Below, piece by piece: positions 1 to 8,390 of a stretch of 64,000 nt of DNA (position 1 is its first letter; each line of letters starts with the position of its first letter). Source of the DNA: Sphingosinicella microcystinivorans (lineage in GTDB: Bacteria > Pseudomonadota > Alphaproteobacteria > Sphingomonadales > Sphingomonadaceae); assembly GCF_003634215.1 (NCBI RefSeq), contig NZ_RBWX01000007.1, positions 730,945-794,944 on the forward strand, written 5' to 3'. Position numbers and translations under genes: made by a program. The notes beneath the pieces are model-generated. The model worked only from the letters and a program-made list of their open reading frames with translations, did not search any database and was not told the DNA's origin.

Positions 1-544
1 TGATTCCCGTTCCTCGGAGAGCGGATTCGCTGATCAGCCATCCTTCGACATGAAGTCCCGAAGGATGCACGGAGAGCGCAATGGCAGCGACGATGAAGAT
101 ACCAGCCCAAAAGGTGACGCCCGCGGCGGCGATGATGCGGACGATATCCGGCGCCCCGATCCCCGAGCTGCTGTAGATGCGGTAGCGCGCTGATCCGCCC
201 GTCAGAAGAGCAAAGCCGAAATTGTGACTGAGCGTGTAGCTGGTGAACGAGGCAAGTGCCGCCGTCCGATAGGGCAGGGGCAGTCCGATCAAACGCAGTG
301 CAAGCACGTCGTAGAAGGTCAGCATCGTGTAGCTCGCAGCGGTGAGCACGGCAGCGACGGCGATCTGCCGTCCTGTCACGGCATCGAACGCCTGCGTGAC
401 GTCGTGTACCTTCACATCGGCGATCAGATGGTGAAGGGCGGCAAAGACAAATGCAGCGAGGACGATAACGGCGGTAGCCCTGACAGCCGGCCGCCGCGCC
501 ATATGCCATAACGTCTGACCGTACGGGCTTTTCTCCATCGTCAT
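1..544 (-). CDS. mprF: MprF/LpiA, phosphatidylglycerol aminoacyltransferase-flippase (N-terminal part, cut by window edge)
   Basis: This integral membrane protein normally transfers lysine (or another amino acid) from aminoacyl-tRNA to phosphatidylglycerol and flips the product outward. About 181 codons are visible, all from the flippase domain. Hydrophobic segments lie near residues 21-39, 61-79, 95-115 and 132-156. The conserved stretch SHNFGFALLTGGSARYR (about 106-122) is typical of the family. I chose the ATG at 544 because GGTAGGAAACAG lies just upstream; an ATG at 538 is an alternative. It is the last gene of a minus-strand operon behind an acvB homologue and a virJ-like gene, an association known from Agrobacterium lpiA-acvB. 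The synthase domain would lie outside the window. Confidence 0.88.
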   Translation of the reverse strand, partial: MTMEKSPYGQTLWHMARRPAVRATAVIVLAAFVFAALHHLIADVKVHDVTQAFDAVTGRQIAVAAVLTAASYTMLTFYDVLALRLIGLPLPYRTAALASFTSYTLSHNFGFALLTGGSARYRIYSSSGIGAPDIVRIIAAAGVTFWAGIFIVAAIALSVHPSGLHVEGWLISESALRGTGI

Positions 545-554
545 CGGCTGTTTC

Positions 555-1303
555 CTACCGTGCCGGAGAATCTTGGCGGAGGCCCTGATTCTGTCCGGCA
601 CTCGTTTCTGCAAGGCTTATTGCAGTTCGCAGCAATCTGAAGACCATTTCGATATGGCCCTGCTGATAATGGCCACCAGGAAGCGCAATGGAAAGCACGT
701 TTGGCTGAGGCAGGAGCGGGCACAGGCTTTCCGTTTCATCCTCTCCATAGAGGCATAGCGTCGGTACCCAATTCAGGCTGGCCGCTGTGTCGAGCGCGGG
801 TGCGTCGGGTGTCGCCAGTTGAAAAGCTCCGCAGGTGACGCACGATAGAAGACAGTCCGCGTCGGCACGATGAGGCCGACCATGATGATCTTCGCCCTCA
901 GTGCGGCCGGCATACGCGCAAGGCCGACATGCAGCATGTCTGCGCCGAACGACTGCCCGATCAGGATCAGACGATCGGTTTTGCTTCGCGCAAGGGCGCG
1001 CCGCACGGCGGCGTCGATCAGTTCCGCGGTCTCTTCGGGTGAGCGCTCCTTGTGGAAATAGGTGAGAGAGCTGACGCCCGTAACCGGAATTCCGTCCTCT
1101 GCCAGTCGCTGCGCGATCCGCGGCGCCATTCCGACGCGGAACCCCATGTCTCCGGAAAGGACGATCGCGGAACATCGCGGCTTTCCGGCAGTTGCAGCGG
1201 CGGGAACTTCGAAAAAAACGGGGCCTCCGAAATAGCCTATATAGCCGAACCAACAGAGGGCCCCGGCGAGCAGCAGTATCGATCCGGTGATCCATGTCTT
1301 CAT
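555..1303 (-). pseudogene. VirJ-like lysyl-phosphatidylglycerol hydrolase homologue with a frameshift
   Basis: This is a short VirJ-type alpha/beta hydrolase. Residues 1-162 read in one frame: an N-terminal membrane anchor (about 5-24), SGDMG near 50 and the nucleophile elbow GQSFGAD with Ser118. That frame breaks near position 817 and soon stops. The C-terminal part, with VPTLCLYGEDETESLCP and the catalytic-His segment LPGGHYQQGHIE, continues in another frame to the stop at 555. The shift is consistent with one missing base. The start ATG overlaps the acvB stop (ATGA), so the two were translationally coupled. Whether the shift is real or a sequencing error cannot be told from the sequence. 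It partly duplicates acvB, so its loss could be tolerated. Confidence 0.75.
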
Positions 1304-2706
1304 CGTTTGATCCCGGCAAGAACAGTGCGCGCGACAAGGCCTGCATTTGAATCGAAGTGATGACCGCCCGGCAGTATGGCCTGCGTGACAGGCGCCGCAA
1401 GGTCCGGACAGGCGCTGCCGTTTTCATCTGCGCCGCGGATGCACTGCACCTGCAGCCCGCCCAGGCGTCCGACCTCGGGCGCCGTGGGAACGGCGTCGCC
1501 GCGCTCGACGTTGAACCAGGACGACAAATGAAACTCGAAGTCCGCGCCTTTGCTGAGGCCGAGAAGACTGATCCGCGAGATCGCAGCCTTGAGAGATTGC
1601 GGCAACCTGTTCACCATGAAGGGCAGCGTGTCAGCCCCGAATGAATAGCCGATGAGCAGAACCCGCTTGCGACCCCATTGCCCGCCATAATGCCGGATGA
1701 TGCGTTCAAGGTCGCGGCTCGCCGTGGCCGCGGCCTTGCGTGTCCAGAAATAGTCACGCGTCGAGACCCCGACGACGGGCACGCCCCGTGAAGCGATGTA
1801 CGCAGCGATCTGGTGATCGAAGCCGACCCAGCCGCCATCGCCCGAATACATCACCGCCATCGTATCGGTGCGCGGCGCGTGTGGATCGAAAACCGACGAG
1901 AGGGGCAGGTCTCCCAGCGCCCTGCTTCTGTCTACATGATCCAGCGCCATGGGAGCCCGCATGGGTGCCATGAGGCCGACAAGCGCGGGCGTGGCATCGT
2001 CGATGCCCCGGTCGCCACCAGTGTAGCTGGCGCTGCGCGCGCCGGGGATGGCCGATACGAAGCGCGCGGTCGCGGCGTAAACGGCGGAGTCTTCCGGATC
2101 GAGCGCGGTCCATCCTGATAGCCGGGAAGCAGGCATCAAGCGCCAGCGCGGACTTGCCGTATCGCCCGTGCGTACGGCGGTAAGTTGCCCCTTTCCGGCG
2201 CACCAGGCCTTTGCACCCGTGGTCTCGGGATTGAAATCGATGGATATGGCGCTTCCGTAAACACCGCGGGGCGCCTGCACGAAGGACGCGTAAGCGAGCG
2301 CTGCGCCACTCCGATACCCGACGAGGGCGGGCCTTACATAACGGTTCAGTTCAAGCGCGTGTTCGAAGGACTGAACGACTCTGGCAAGCACGCTGTTTGG
2401 ATTGGTGCACGAAACGCGCGCGGGCAATGCGCTCACGATTGCTTCGGTCGGCAGGACGGCAATGGCGAACCCTTCGGATGCAAGCGACACCGCTGTCTTT
2501 CGATATGCGCCGGTTATCCGGTCGCGCGGCACCATGAAGAGAGCGACGCCGCGCAAGGCCCCGACAGGGCGATAGGTATCGACACGACCGACGGGCGGCA
2601 GGTTCATCTGTGTCGCCGCGACTGGATCTGTCGCCGGGCGCGTACAGCCGCTGCCGACAAGCGCGAGCGCCGCCGCGAAAGCAAGGCTGGTTTTTTTTAT
2701 TGGCAT
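1300..2706 (-). CDS. acvB: AcvB/VirJ family lipoprotein, probable lysyl-phosphatidylglycerol hydrolase
   Basis: This 468-residue periplasmic alpha/beta hydrolase has the two-domain AcvB layout. An N-terminal VirJ-like half lacks the catalytic elbow, and the C-terminal VirJ domain has SGDGGW, the elbow GYSFGAD (Ser355) and the His segment LPGGHHFD (about 446-453). I chose the ATG at 2706 rather than an upstream in-frame start because it gives a clean signal peptide with lipobox LVGSGC (Cys21) and a GGGGG ribosome site. In Agrobacterium, AcvB hydrolyses lysyl-phosphatidylglycerol made by LpiA/MprF. Here mprF is two genes downstream in the same operon, which supports the same role. Confidence 0.85.
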   Translation of the reverse strand: MPIKKTSLAFAAALALVGSGCTRPATDPVAATQMNLPPVGRVDTYRPVGALRGVALFMVPRDRITGAYRKTAVSLASEGFAIAVLPTEAIVSALPARVSCTNPNSVLARVVQSFEHALELNRYVRPALVGYRSGAALAYASFVQAPRGVYGSAISIDFNPETTGAKAWCAGKGQLTAVRTGDTASPRWRLMPASRLSGWTALDPEDSAVYAATARFVSAIPGARSASYTGGDRGIDDATPALVGLMAPMRAPMALDHVDRSRALGDLPLSSVFDPHAPRTDTMAVMYSGDGGWVGFDHQIAAYIASRGVPVVGVSTRDYFWTRKAAATASRDLERIIRHYGGQWGRKRVLLIGYSFGADTLPFMVNRLPQSLKAAISRISLLGLSKGADFEFHLSSWFNVERGDAVPTAPEVGRLGGLQVQCIRGADENGSACPDLAAPVTQAILPGGHHFDSNAGLVARTVLAGIKR

Positions 2707-2958
2707 TGCCGGAACCCCCGTTTGATACCTTGAGAGCATGGCGCAGCCCGCATTGTCCGGAGATGAGGCAGAGGTGAAAAAATGTTCACGTGACATAGCC
2801 GCCCGACATGGAGGCCAGGATAGCGGCCAAGGCGGCCCGGCATGGAGGCAAGATTACCAAAGCTTAACGTGACTCGCCCCGCGGGCTGCCGCACGTTTTC
2901 TCTCGGCGAGGCGGCTGAGCTCCCTGCAGACCGCCTCGCACACAAAGAGGAAACGGTC

Positions 2959-3171
2959 ATGAGAACAGTTCTGATTGCCTCCGCATTGATGTTCGGCGTT
3001 GCCGGAATGGCGAACGCCGCGACCCCGGCCCAACCTGCGAGCGCGCCGCTCCCGGTCTGCTCGAAAACGGTGAAGGACCATTGCACCGACGCGCATGCCG
3101 CGAAAGGATCGGCGCACAAGAGCAACGCCAAGACTGCGAACACAACCCAGAAGTCCCCAGCCCGCGAGTAG
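2959..3171 (+). CDS. Small secreted protein of unknown function
   Basis: A 70-residue product starts at ATG 2959 behind AGAGGAAA. It begins with a clear Sec signal peptide (MRTVLIASALMFGVAGMANA). The mature part is about 50 residues, rich in Ala, Lys, Ser and Thr, with two cysteines (VCSKTVKDHC) that could form a disulphide. No family is recognised. It is divergent from the acvB operon and upstream of the PDZ/two-component genes, so it could belong to an envelope-stress regulon, but nothing in the sequence proves this. Confidence 0.6.
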   Translation: MRTVLIASALMFGVAGMANAATPAQPASAPLPVCSKTVKDHCTDAHAAKGSAHKSNAKTANTTQKSPARE

Positions 3172-3187
3172 CCCCCCGACTTGCGGA

Positions 3188-3221
3188 GATCTCCGGGGGT
3201 TCAGCATCGCCCCCGGAGATC
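3188..3221. terminator. Strong hairpin between the small secreted gene and the PDZ gene
   Basis: Perfect 12-bp inverted repeat, GATCTCCGGGGG (3188-3199) and CCCCCGGAGATC (3210-3221), with a 10-nt loop. The left arm overlaps the palindrome GGAGATCTCC. There is no T-run, so it may act as a transcript end or attenuator rather than a classical intrinsic terminator. Confidence 0.55.
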
Positions 3222-3264
3222 ACTCCTGCCGGAGCGCTGCTTCGGCGGCTTCGGAGACCCGGCC

Positions 3265-3666
3265 ATGATCGCGCACCCTTCACGCGCCTGGATCACCGCA
3301 GGGGCAGCGGCCACGCTCGGCCTTCTCCTTTACGCGGCGCTGGGCCAGAGCGTGATCAACACCGGCGGCAGTGGCGCACTTGTTCCCGGCCTCACGTTCG
3401 ACAACGCCGTCGCATCCGAACCAGCCCTTGTCGTGACCAGTGTCGGATCAGGCAGTATCGCGGCCGCGGCAGGCGTTTCGGTCGGCGATCAGGTCCTCGC
3501 CGTTGATTCGCTCCCCATGACCTCACTGGACCAGGTCAGGCAGCATCTGCATAATACGCCGGAGAACATGGTCTTGCTGCGTGTTCTTCATGATGGTGCC
3601 GTCCGATCCGTACTGATCCGGCGGGACGGAGATCGCAGGTATGGTGCACAAAATTCTGCTGGTTGA
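3265..3666 (+). CDS. Membrane-anchored PDZ-domain protein
   Basis: This 133-residue protein has one N-terminal hydrophobic segment (about 8-28), after which the rest is predicted to be periplasmic. It carries a PDZ fold: LVVTSVGSGSIAAAAGVSVG followed by DQVLAVDSLPMTSLDQVRQ, matching the carboxylate-binding loop and core of HtrA/RseP-type PDZ domains. No protease domain is attached. ATG 3265 is used because the upstream extension is low-complexity. Its 3' end overlaps the response-regulator start by 26 bases, so it is the first gene of a PDZ-regulator-kinase operon. It probably binds exposed C-termini and may act as an accessory sensor for the kinase (inference). Confidence 0.7.
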   Translation: MIAHPSRAWITAGAAATLGLLLYAALGQSVINTGGSGALVPGLTFDNAVASEPALVVTSVGSGSIAAAAGVSVGDQVLAVDSLPMTSLDQVRQHLHNTPENMVLLRVLHDGAVRSVLIRRDGDRRYGAQNSAG

Positions 3667-4327
3667 GGACGACGCGCCGACCGCTTCCTATATCGCCAAG
3701 GGCATGACCGAAGAGGGCTTTACGGTCGATACGGCAACAAGCGGTCGCGACGGCCTGTTTCTCGCCAGCGACGGCGGCTACGACGCGATCGTCCTTGACC
3801 GGATGTTGCCTGGCATGGACGGCATGGCGGTACTCGGCGCGCTGCGCGCGGCAGGTATCGAAACACCGGTGATCATCCTCTCGGCACTCGGCACGGCGGA
3901 AGACCGTGTGACCGGGCTCACGGCCGGCTCCGACGATTATCTGGTGAAACCCTTCGCCTTCGCCGAACTTCTGGCGCGCGTACGATTGCTCCTTAGAAAG
4001 CGCGGCGCGGGCACCGTCGTCGTTACCAGTCTCGTCTATGACGATCTGGAGATGGACCTTTTGTCACGGCACGTGCGCCGCGCCGGCCGAACAGTCGATC
4101 TGCAGCCCAGGGAGTTTCGGCTCCTGGAGTATTTCCTGCGCCATCCCGATCAGGTGATCACCCGCACGATGCTTCTGGAAGGCGTTTGGGATTATCACTT
4201 CGACCCGGGCACGAACGTTATCGACGTTCACATAAGCCGGCTTCGGCGAAAGCTTGAGGACACGACTGACACGCCGTTGCTTCACACGATCCGCGGCGCG
4301 GGCTACCGTTTCGGAAGTGCGGGCTGA
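3641..4327 (+). CDS. OmpR/PhoB-family two-component response regulator
   Basis: This 228-residue DNA-binding regulator has a receiver domain (about 3-115) with acidic pocket EDD at 9-11, phospho-acceptor Asp53 in VLDRMLPGMDG, the Ser of ILSALGT and the Lys of LVKPF. A C-terminal winged helix (about 130-225) includes RHPDQVITR and VDVHISRLRRKL. GGAG precedes the ATG. It sits between the PDZ gene and the kinase, 9 bases before the latter. Targets are unknown; the nearby mprF/acvB operon is a candidate by position only. Confidence 0.93.
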   Translation: MVHKILLVEDDAPTASYIAKGMTEEGFTVDTATSGRDGLFLASDGGYDAIVLDRMLPGMDGMAVLGALRAAGIETPVIILSALGTAEDRVTGLTAGSDDYLVKPFAFAELLARVRLLLRKRGAGTVVVTSLVYDDLEMDLLSRHVRRAGRTVDLQPREFRLLEYFLRHPDQVITRTMLLEGVWDYHFDPGTNVIDVHISRLRRKLEDTTDTPLLHTIRGAGYRFGSAG

Positions 4328-4336
4328 ACGGCATCC

Positions 4337-5689
4337 ATGCGCCTGCCACGCTCAACGATCGCGCGGTTCACTGCCCTTGCCTTCCTGTTCCAGTTCCTTG
4401 TCACTTGCGCTGCGGTGTTGTTCGTACAGGAAGCCAGCCAGCGCGTGCTTGCCGCCGAGGAACGGGATCTCGTTACCGAACTGCGTGATGAGCTGAAGCT
4501 TGCCTATAATGCCGGAGGCCTTCCGGAGCTGCAGCGCGTCATTCGGGAACGCCTTGGCGCTGTGGAAGGCGGAAACGTGGTGATCCTGCTCGCATCGCCG
4601 GAGGGCAGGCGCATTGCCGGAAATATCGGCGGCTGGCCGCCCGTGCTTCCCGATTCCGCATCGTGGCGCGCGATAGAGTTATATCGGATCGGCGCTGAAG
4701 CGCCCGAACCGATGGGTGTCGCGACATTGCGCCTGCCCGGGGGAGAACGTCTTCTGGCAGGGCGGGTCATCACATCCGTTACACGGCTGAAGGCTGTCAA
4801 CGGCGATACGCTCGCCGCTGCGCTGCTGGTCGGCGCTGCGCTCGCGATCGTCAGTGCGCTCGGTATTGGACGCTTGCTGTCACGGCGGCTGAAAACCATA
4901 GCTGCGACAGCCTCCGCAGTCGAGGGCGGCGCCTTTGCACAACGCGTGCGCATTACCGGCAGCGACGACGCATTCGATTCTCTGTCGCGTGCCATCAACG
5001 CGATGCTGGATCGCATAGAAGCACTCGTATCGCAGCTCAGGATGATGACGGACGGGCTTGCACACGACCTGAGATCGCCTGTCACACGCATGAAATCCGT
5101 TCTCGAAAGCGCGATCCTCGAGGTGCGCGATCCCATCAGCCTGGGGGCGCTCGAGCGTGTTTCCGTGGAGGCCGAGACCTTGCTGTCCATGCTGACCACG
5201 GCGCTCGTCATCAGTCGCGCCGAGGCAGGCATCGGACGCGATCATTTCATGGACACAGATGTTTCATCCCTGCTGTGCGATCTTGCGGAAATCTATGGCC
5301 CGGTCGCCGAGGAACAGGGGTTCGTGATCGAAGTGCGAGAGGATGCGCCGCTGCGTGCGGCCTTGCACCGCGAGCTCATCAGTCAGGCGATCGGCAATCT
5401 CATTGAGAATGCTTTGAAATATGCAGAAGGGGGCAGCCGAATTGTCCTTTCGGGAGCCCGTGAAGAACACACCATGCGCATAGACGTTGCCGATGATGGT
5501 CCAGGCATTCAGGTGCAGGACCGGGAGCGAGCACTTCGTCGCTTCGGTCGGCTTGACCCGGCGCGACATGTTGCCGGGTTCGGGCTGGGCTTGTCGCTGG
5601 TGGAGGCTGTCGCGCGCTTGCATGGGGGTGCGTTGTCGCTGGAGGATAATGCACCTGGCCTACGTGCCGTTCTGCGGCTTGACGTTTAG
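4337..5689 (+). CDS. HAMP-domain sensor histidine kinase
   Basis: This 450-residue inner-membrane kinase pairs with the preceding regulator. It has two transmembrane segments (about 11-30 and 160-180) enclosing a periplasmic sensor of roughly 125 residues. A HAMP linker follows, then the dimerisation helix with phospho-His243 in LAHDLRSPVTRM and a HATPase_c domain with N-box NLIENALKYA, G1 VADDGPGI and G2 GFGLGLSLVEAV. The sensor domain is not recognised. It is convergent with the next gene, only 4 bases apart. Confidence 0.93.
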   Translation: MRLPRSTIARFTALAFLFQFLVTCAAVLFVQEASQRVLAAEERDLVTELRDELKLAYNAGGLPELQRVIRERLGAVEGGNVVILLASPEGRRIAGNIGGWPPVLPDSASWRAIELYRIGAEAPEPMGVATLRLPGGERLLAGRVITSVTRLKAVNGDTLAAALLVGAALAIVSALGIGRLLSRRLKTIAATASAVEGGAFAQRVRITGSDDAFDSLSRAINAMLDRIEALVSQLRMMTDGLAHDLRSPVTRMKSVLESAILEVRDPISLGALERVSVEAETLLSMLTTALVISRAEAGIGRDHFMDTDVSSLLCDLAEIYGPVAEEQGFVIEVREDAPLRAALHRELISQAIGNLIENALKYAEGGSRIVLSGAREEHTMRIDVADDGPGIQVQDRERALRRFGRLDPARHVAGFGLGLSLVEAVARLHGGALSLEDNAPGLRAVLRLDV

Positions 5690-5693
5690 GGTC

Positions 5694-6104
5694 TTACTGT
5701 TTCGCTGCCCTTGCGGGCTTCACGTAAGGGACAAATTTTCCGAGCCCGAGCGAACCGACCTCCATGTGCGTACCGGAATCGAGCAGCCGCACGATGTCCA
5801 CGGAGCAAAGCTGGTCGGAGTGTGTGTTCGTCACCAACACGTAATCTCGGCGTAGTGAGGAAGCACCAGAGTCAGGTTGGTTCACATAGACCGTACCGTT
5901 CGCCATTTTATAGACGATCGCCTTGCCGTCGATAATTTGAGATGAACGAATGTCTCGCTGCATAAGGCAGTCCTGGGCCTTTCCTTCCACTCGCCCCTCG
6001 ATCGCGCGCGCGAGTTGCTCGTCAGGCGTTTGCGTTTTCGCATTCACGGCTGTGCTGGACGCCAGAATCGCGCCGGAGAGAAGGAATACGAAAGATCTTT
6101 TCAT
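5694..6104 (-). CDS. Secreted protein of unknown function
   Basis: This 136-residue protein has a signal peptide (residues about 1-22, ending VNA) and a soluble mature part with two cysteines (DCLMQRDIRS and QLCSVDIVRLL). The pattern resembles small conserved periplasmic proteins of sphingomonads, but no function is assigned. It is a single gene transcribed from the AT-richer gap 6105-6278, where I see no clear operator. It ends 4 bases from the convergent kinase. Confidence 0.6.
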   Translation of the reverse strand: MKRSFVFLLSGAILASSTAVNAKTQTPDEQLARAIEGRVEGKAQDCLMQRDIRSSQIIDGKAIVYKMANGTVYVNQPDSGASSLRRDYVLVTNTHSDQLCSVDIVRLLDSGTHMEVGSLGLGKFVPYVKPARAAKQ

Positions 6105-6278
6105 GACGACGTTCCTTTTCGTTCTGAACTCGGCTTAGAGTGCGCTTCCGTTCTTTCCACGACGATGACTTCAACATGAAAAAAGATTCATCAATTGAAG
6201 CAAGTGCGAAAATTGGTCATTCTCGTACGTTGCTATTCGGAACAATAGAGAGAATTCTATGGCGTTCGAAGTACCGCA

Positions 6279-7178
6279 TCACTCGCGGGTGAAGGTGACC
6301 ACCAGTACGTCACGATAAGCGGGAAGCGCCGGATCGACAGCATTTATCTCCGTCACGCCGTGCAGGATACGGTGATCGTCGAGCAGTACGGCGTCGCCGG
6401 GATCGCTCAACAGGAAGCTTCCGAGGTTTGTTCCGTCCGGCGCTCTGATCACGGTCAGGCCGTCGCGTACATTCCGCCGGCAGAGTAGAATGACGAACAC
6501 CCAGTCCACCCCGTCGCGGTGGAGCCCTTCCGGGGTCGGTCTGCCGATATGGCCGGGCGTGGTCTCGATCCGGAACTGATGGAATTCGATACCCCAGCGT
6601 GAGTCGGGTGTTCCGGTGTCCGCTGCTGAGAAGAGCTCGGAACAGAGCGCGAGGAGCGCGCAGGTGACGGGATGCTCCTCGGTCTCGGCCAGCACCGGAT
6701 CGAACCAGCGCTGCACTTCTCCATTGAGCGGATTATAGTCCCGGCTCTGAAAATGCGGCTGATGCGGCTTGCGGGTCAGCTGCCCATCGGCATGAGTGAA
6801 GGCGGCATAGCGCCGCCGGCGATAGCGCCCACCATCGGCCATATAGCGATCCTGGCCGAGATCGTCCCACAGCGCGCCAAAACTTTCCCAGTGTGCGACG
6901 GTGTCTTGGCCCAGCAGGCGCAGCATCGTCGCCGCGCCAAGCCGGACGAAGCCAGGATCGCGCAGCCCATCGAGGATGGCGTCCCGCGTCGTCCCCGGCG
7001 GCAATGAGTTGACATCGTTCAAACGCTTACTCCAGCAGCAGTTTCGGGCTTCGGCCCGGTCAGGCGGGTTCGGACATGACCCCCGGACCGGACGGCGGAA
7101 GCCGATCGCCAAGTGACTATAACGCTTCATCATTCCGATCGCGATGGTGGAGTCGGCGACCTCCTTCTCCCTGAACAC
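6279..7178 (-). CDS. 2-oxoglutarate/Fe(II) dioxygenase (BsmA / amino-acid hydroxylase-like family)
   Basis: The conserved domain starts around residue 60. It has iron-ligand motif HRD (LHRDGVDWVF), distal His in ILHGVTEI and a downstream RDVLVVTF whose Arg would bind 2-oxoglutarate. This matches the 2OG-Fe_Oxy_2 family, which includes free amino-acid hydroxylases; the substrate here cannot be named. The start is uncertain: 7178 gives 299 residues, but the first ~55 look non-conserved, and ATGs at 7133/7130 or a TTG near the domain start are possible. It is divergent from a LysR gene that could control it. Confidence 0.75.
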   Translation of the reverse strand: MFREKEVADSTIAIGMMKRYSHLAIGFRRPVRGSCPNPPDRAEARNCCWSKRLNDVNSLPPGTTRDAILDGLRDPGFVRLGAATMLRLLGQDTVAHWESFGALWDDLGQDRYMADGGRYRRRRYAAFTHADGQLTRKPHQPHFQSRDYNPLNGEVQRWFDPVLAETEEHPVTCALLALCSELFSAADTGTPDSRWGIEFHQFRIETTPGHIGRPTPEGLHRDGVDWVFVILLCRRNVRDGLTVIRAPDGTNLGSFLLSDPGDAVLLDDHRILHGVTEINAVDPALPAYRDVLVVTFTRE

Positions 7179-7308
7179 CTCGCGAATCGTCTGAAAATCC
7201 TCATCACGTCCGGCATCGCAATGGAGCGATTGATCGAAGGTTGTAGGCGCTCGCGTAGAAGACTTGATTGAGAAATGGCATACTCTCGGCTAGGCATGAA
7301 ATGGGCTC

Positions 7309-7324
7309 TTGTCGAATAAGACAA
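7309..7324. promoter_or_regulatory. Inverted repeat between the dioxygenase and LysR genes, possible LysR site
   Basis: TTGTC-GAATAA-GACAA is a 5-bp-arm inverted repeat 20 bases upstream of the LysR start codon. Divergent LysR promoters often carry such elements. The assignment rests on position and symmetry only. Confidence 0.3.
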
Positions 7325-7343
7325 TTGGGGAGGAGGGTCCAGA

Positions 7344-8294
7344 ATGCAGCTCAGTCATTTCGACCTCAATCTTTTGCGTGCGCTTGACATATTGCTGGCT
7401 GAACGCAACGTCACCCGCGCGGCCGGGCGGCTCTGCGTAACCCAACAGGCCGCGAGCAGCGCACTGCAACGTCTGCGGCGGCATTTCAATGATGAATTGC
7501 TGACGCGTGTGGGACGCAACCTGGAGCTTACGCCGCTCGCTGTTTCCCTTGTCATGCCCGTCCGCGAGGCGCTGCTGAATGTGCAGGCGGCGCTCAGGAC
7601 GCGGCCCCAGTTCGACCCGGAGACTGCAGCCTTCACATGGCGCATCGCTATGAGTGACTATTGCCTCCATGTCGTCCTGCCTCACCTTATTCAGCATCTG
7701 ACAATGACGGCGCCACAATTACGGTGCATGGTCGAAACGCTGACTCCTGCGAGTTTCGAACGTCTGGAGATGGGAGAGCTCGATTTCTGTCTCACCGCGC
7801 ACGATATGCGCCTCTATGGATCGCACAGGCCGAGTCGACATATTCGCACGATGGCGCTCTTTCGCGATGATTTCGTTTGTGTTGCCGACCCTGCCCACGT
7901 CGATATCGCCAATGGTATGTCGCTCCGAACATATCGGAAGGCCCGTCACAACACGGTTGATTTCGGCGAGGATCTTAGAACGATCGTCGAAAGCGCATGG
8001 GCAGAAGCAAAGACCGATTTCAACATCGCGGTGATGGTGCCCAATTTCGCCGCACAGATCTTCATGCTTCCCGGAACGCCGCTGGTGGCGACCTCGCAGC
8101 GACGCCTTGCCAATACGCTTGCGCCGCGTCTCGGCCTTGCCGTCGCTGAATGTCCAATGAAATTGCCGCTCCTTCAGGAGATCTTGTTCTGGCATGAACG
8201 CACGGAACAGGATCCCGCTCGGGTATTTATCAGAGAGACCTTCGAACGCGTCATCGGCGAACTGGGAGAGGAGCCGCCTCGCAGGTACAACTGA
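7344..8294 (+). CDS. LysR-family transcriptional regulator
   Basis: This 316-residue regulator has an N-terminal winged helix-turn-helix (about 8-65, including LLAERNVTRAAGRLCVTQQA) and a substrate-binding effector domain with the NodD/LinR-like pattern seen in aromatic-degradation regulators. A strong GGGGAGGAGGG precedes the ATG. It lies directly upstream of the TBDR-oxygenase run and divergent from the dioxygenase gene, so it is the prime candidate regulator of the catabolic operon. The co-inducer is unknown. Confidence 0.9.
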   Translation: MQLSHFDLNLLRALDILLAERNVTRAAGRLCVTQQAASSALQRLRRHFNDELLTRVGRNLELTPLAVSLVMPVREALLNVQAALRTRPQFDPETAAFTWRIAMSDYCLHVVLPHLIQHLTMTAPQLRCMVETLTPASFERLEMGELDFCLTAHDMRLYGSHRPSRHIRTMALFRDDFVCVADPAHVDIANGMSLRTYRKARHNTVDFGEDLRTIVESAWAEAKTDFNIAVMVPNFAAQIFMLPGTPLVATSQRRLANTLAPRLGLAVAECPMKLPLLQEILFWHERTEQDPARVFIRETFERVIGELGEEPPRRYN

Positions 8295-8301
8295 AATTTG
8301 T

Positions 8302-8334
8302 ATGAGGCATCCGCCGATATAGTTTCCGCCTCAT
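8302..8334. promoter_or_regulatory. 7-bp inverted repeat in the gap before the TBDR
   Basis: ATGAGGC (8302-8308) and GCCTCAT (8328-8334) are perfect inverted repeats separated by 19 bases. The position between lysR and the TBDR fits a weak terminator for lysR or an operator for the catabolic operon; the sequence does not decide between them. Confidence 0.35.
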
Positions 8335-8390
8335 CGGACCCGACTTCATGCTCTTCCTCAATAAGAAAAGCTTGAGGGAGGTGATCAACA

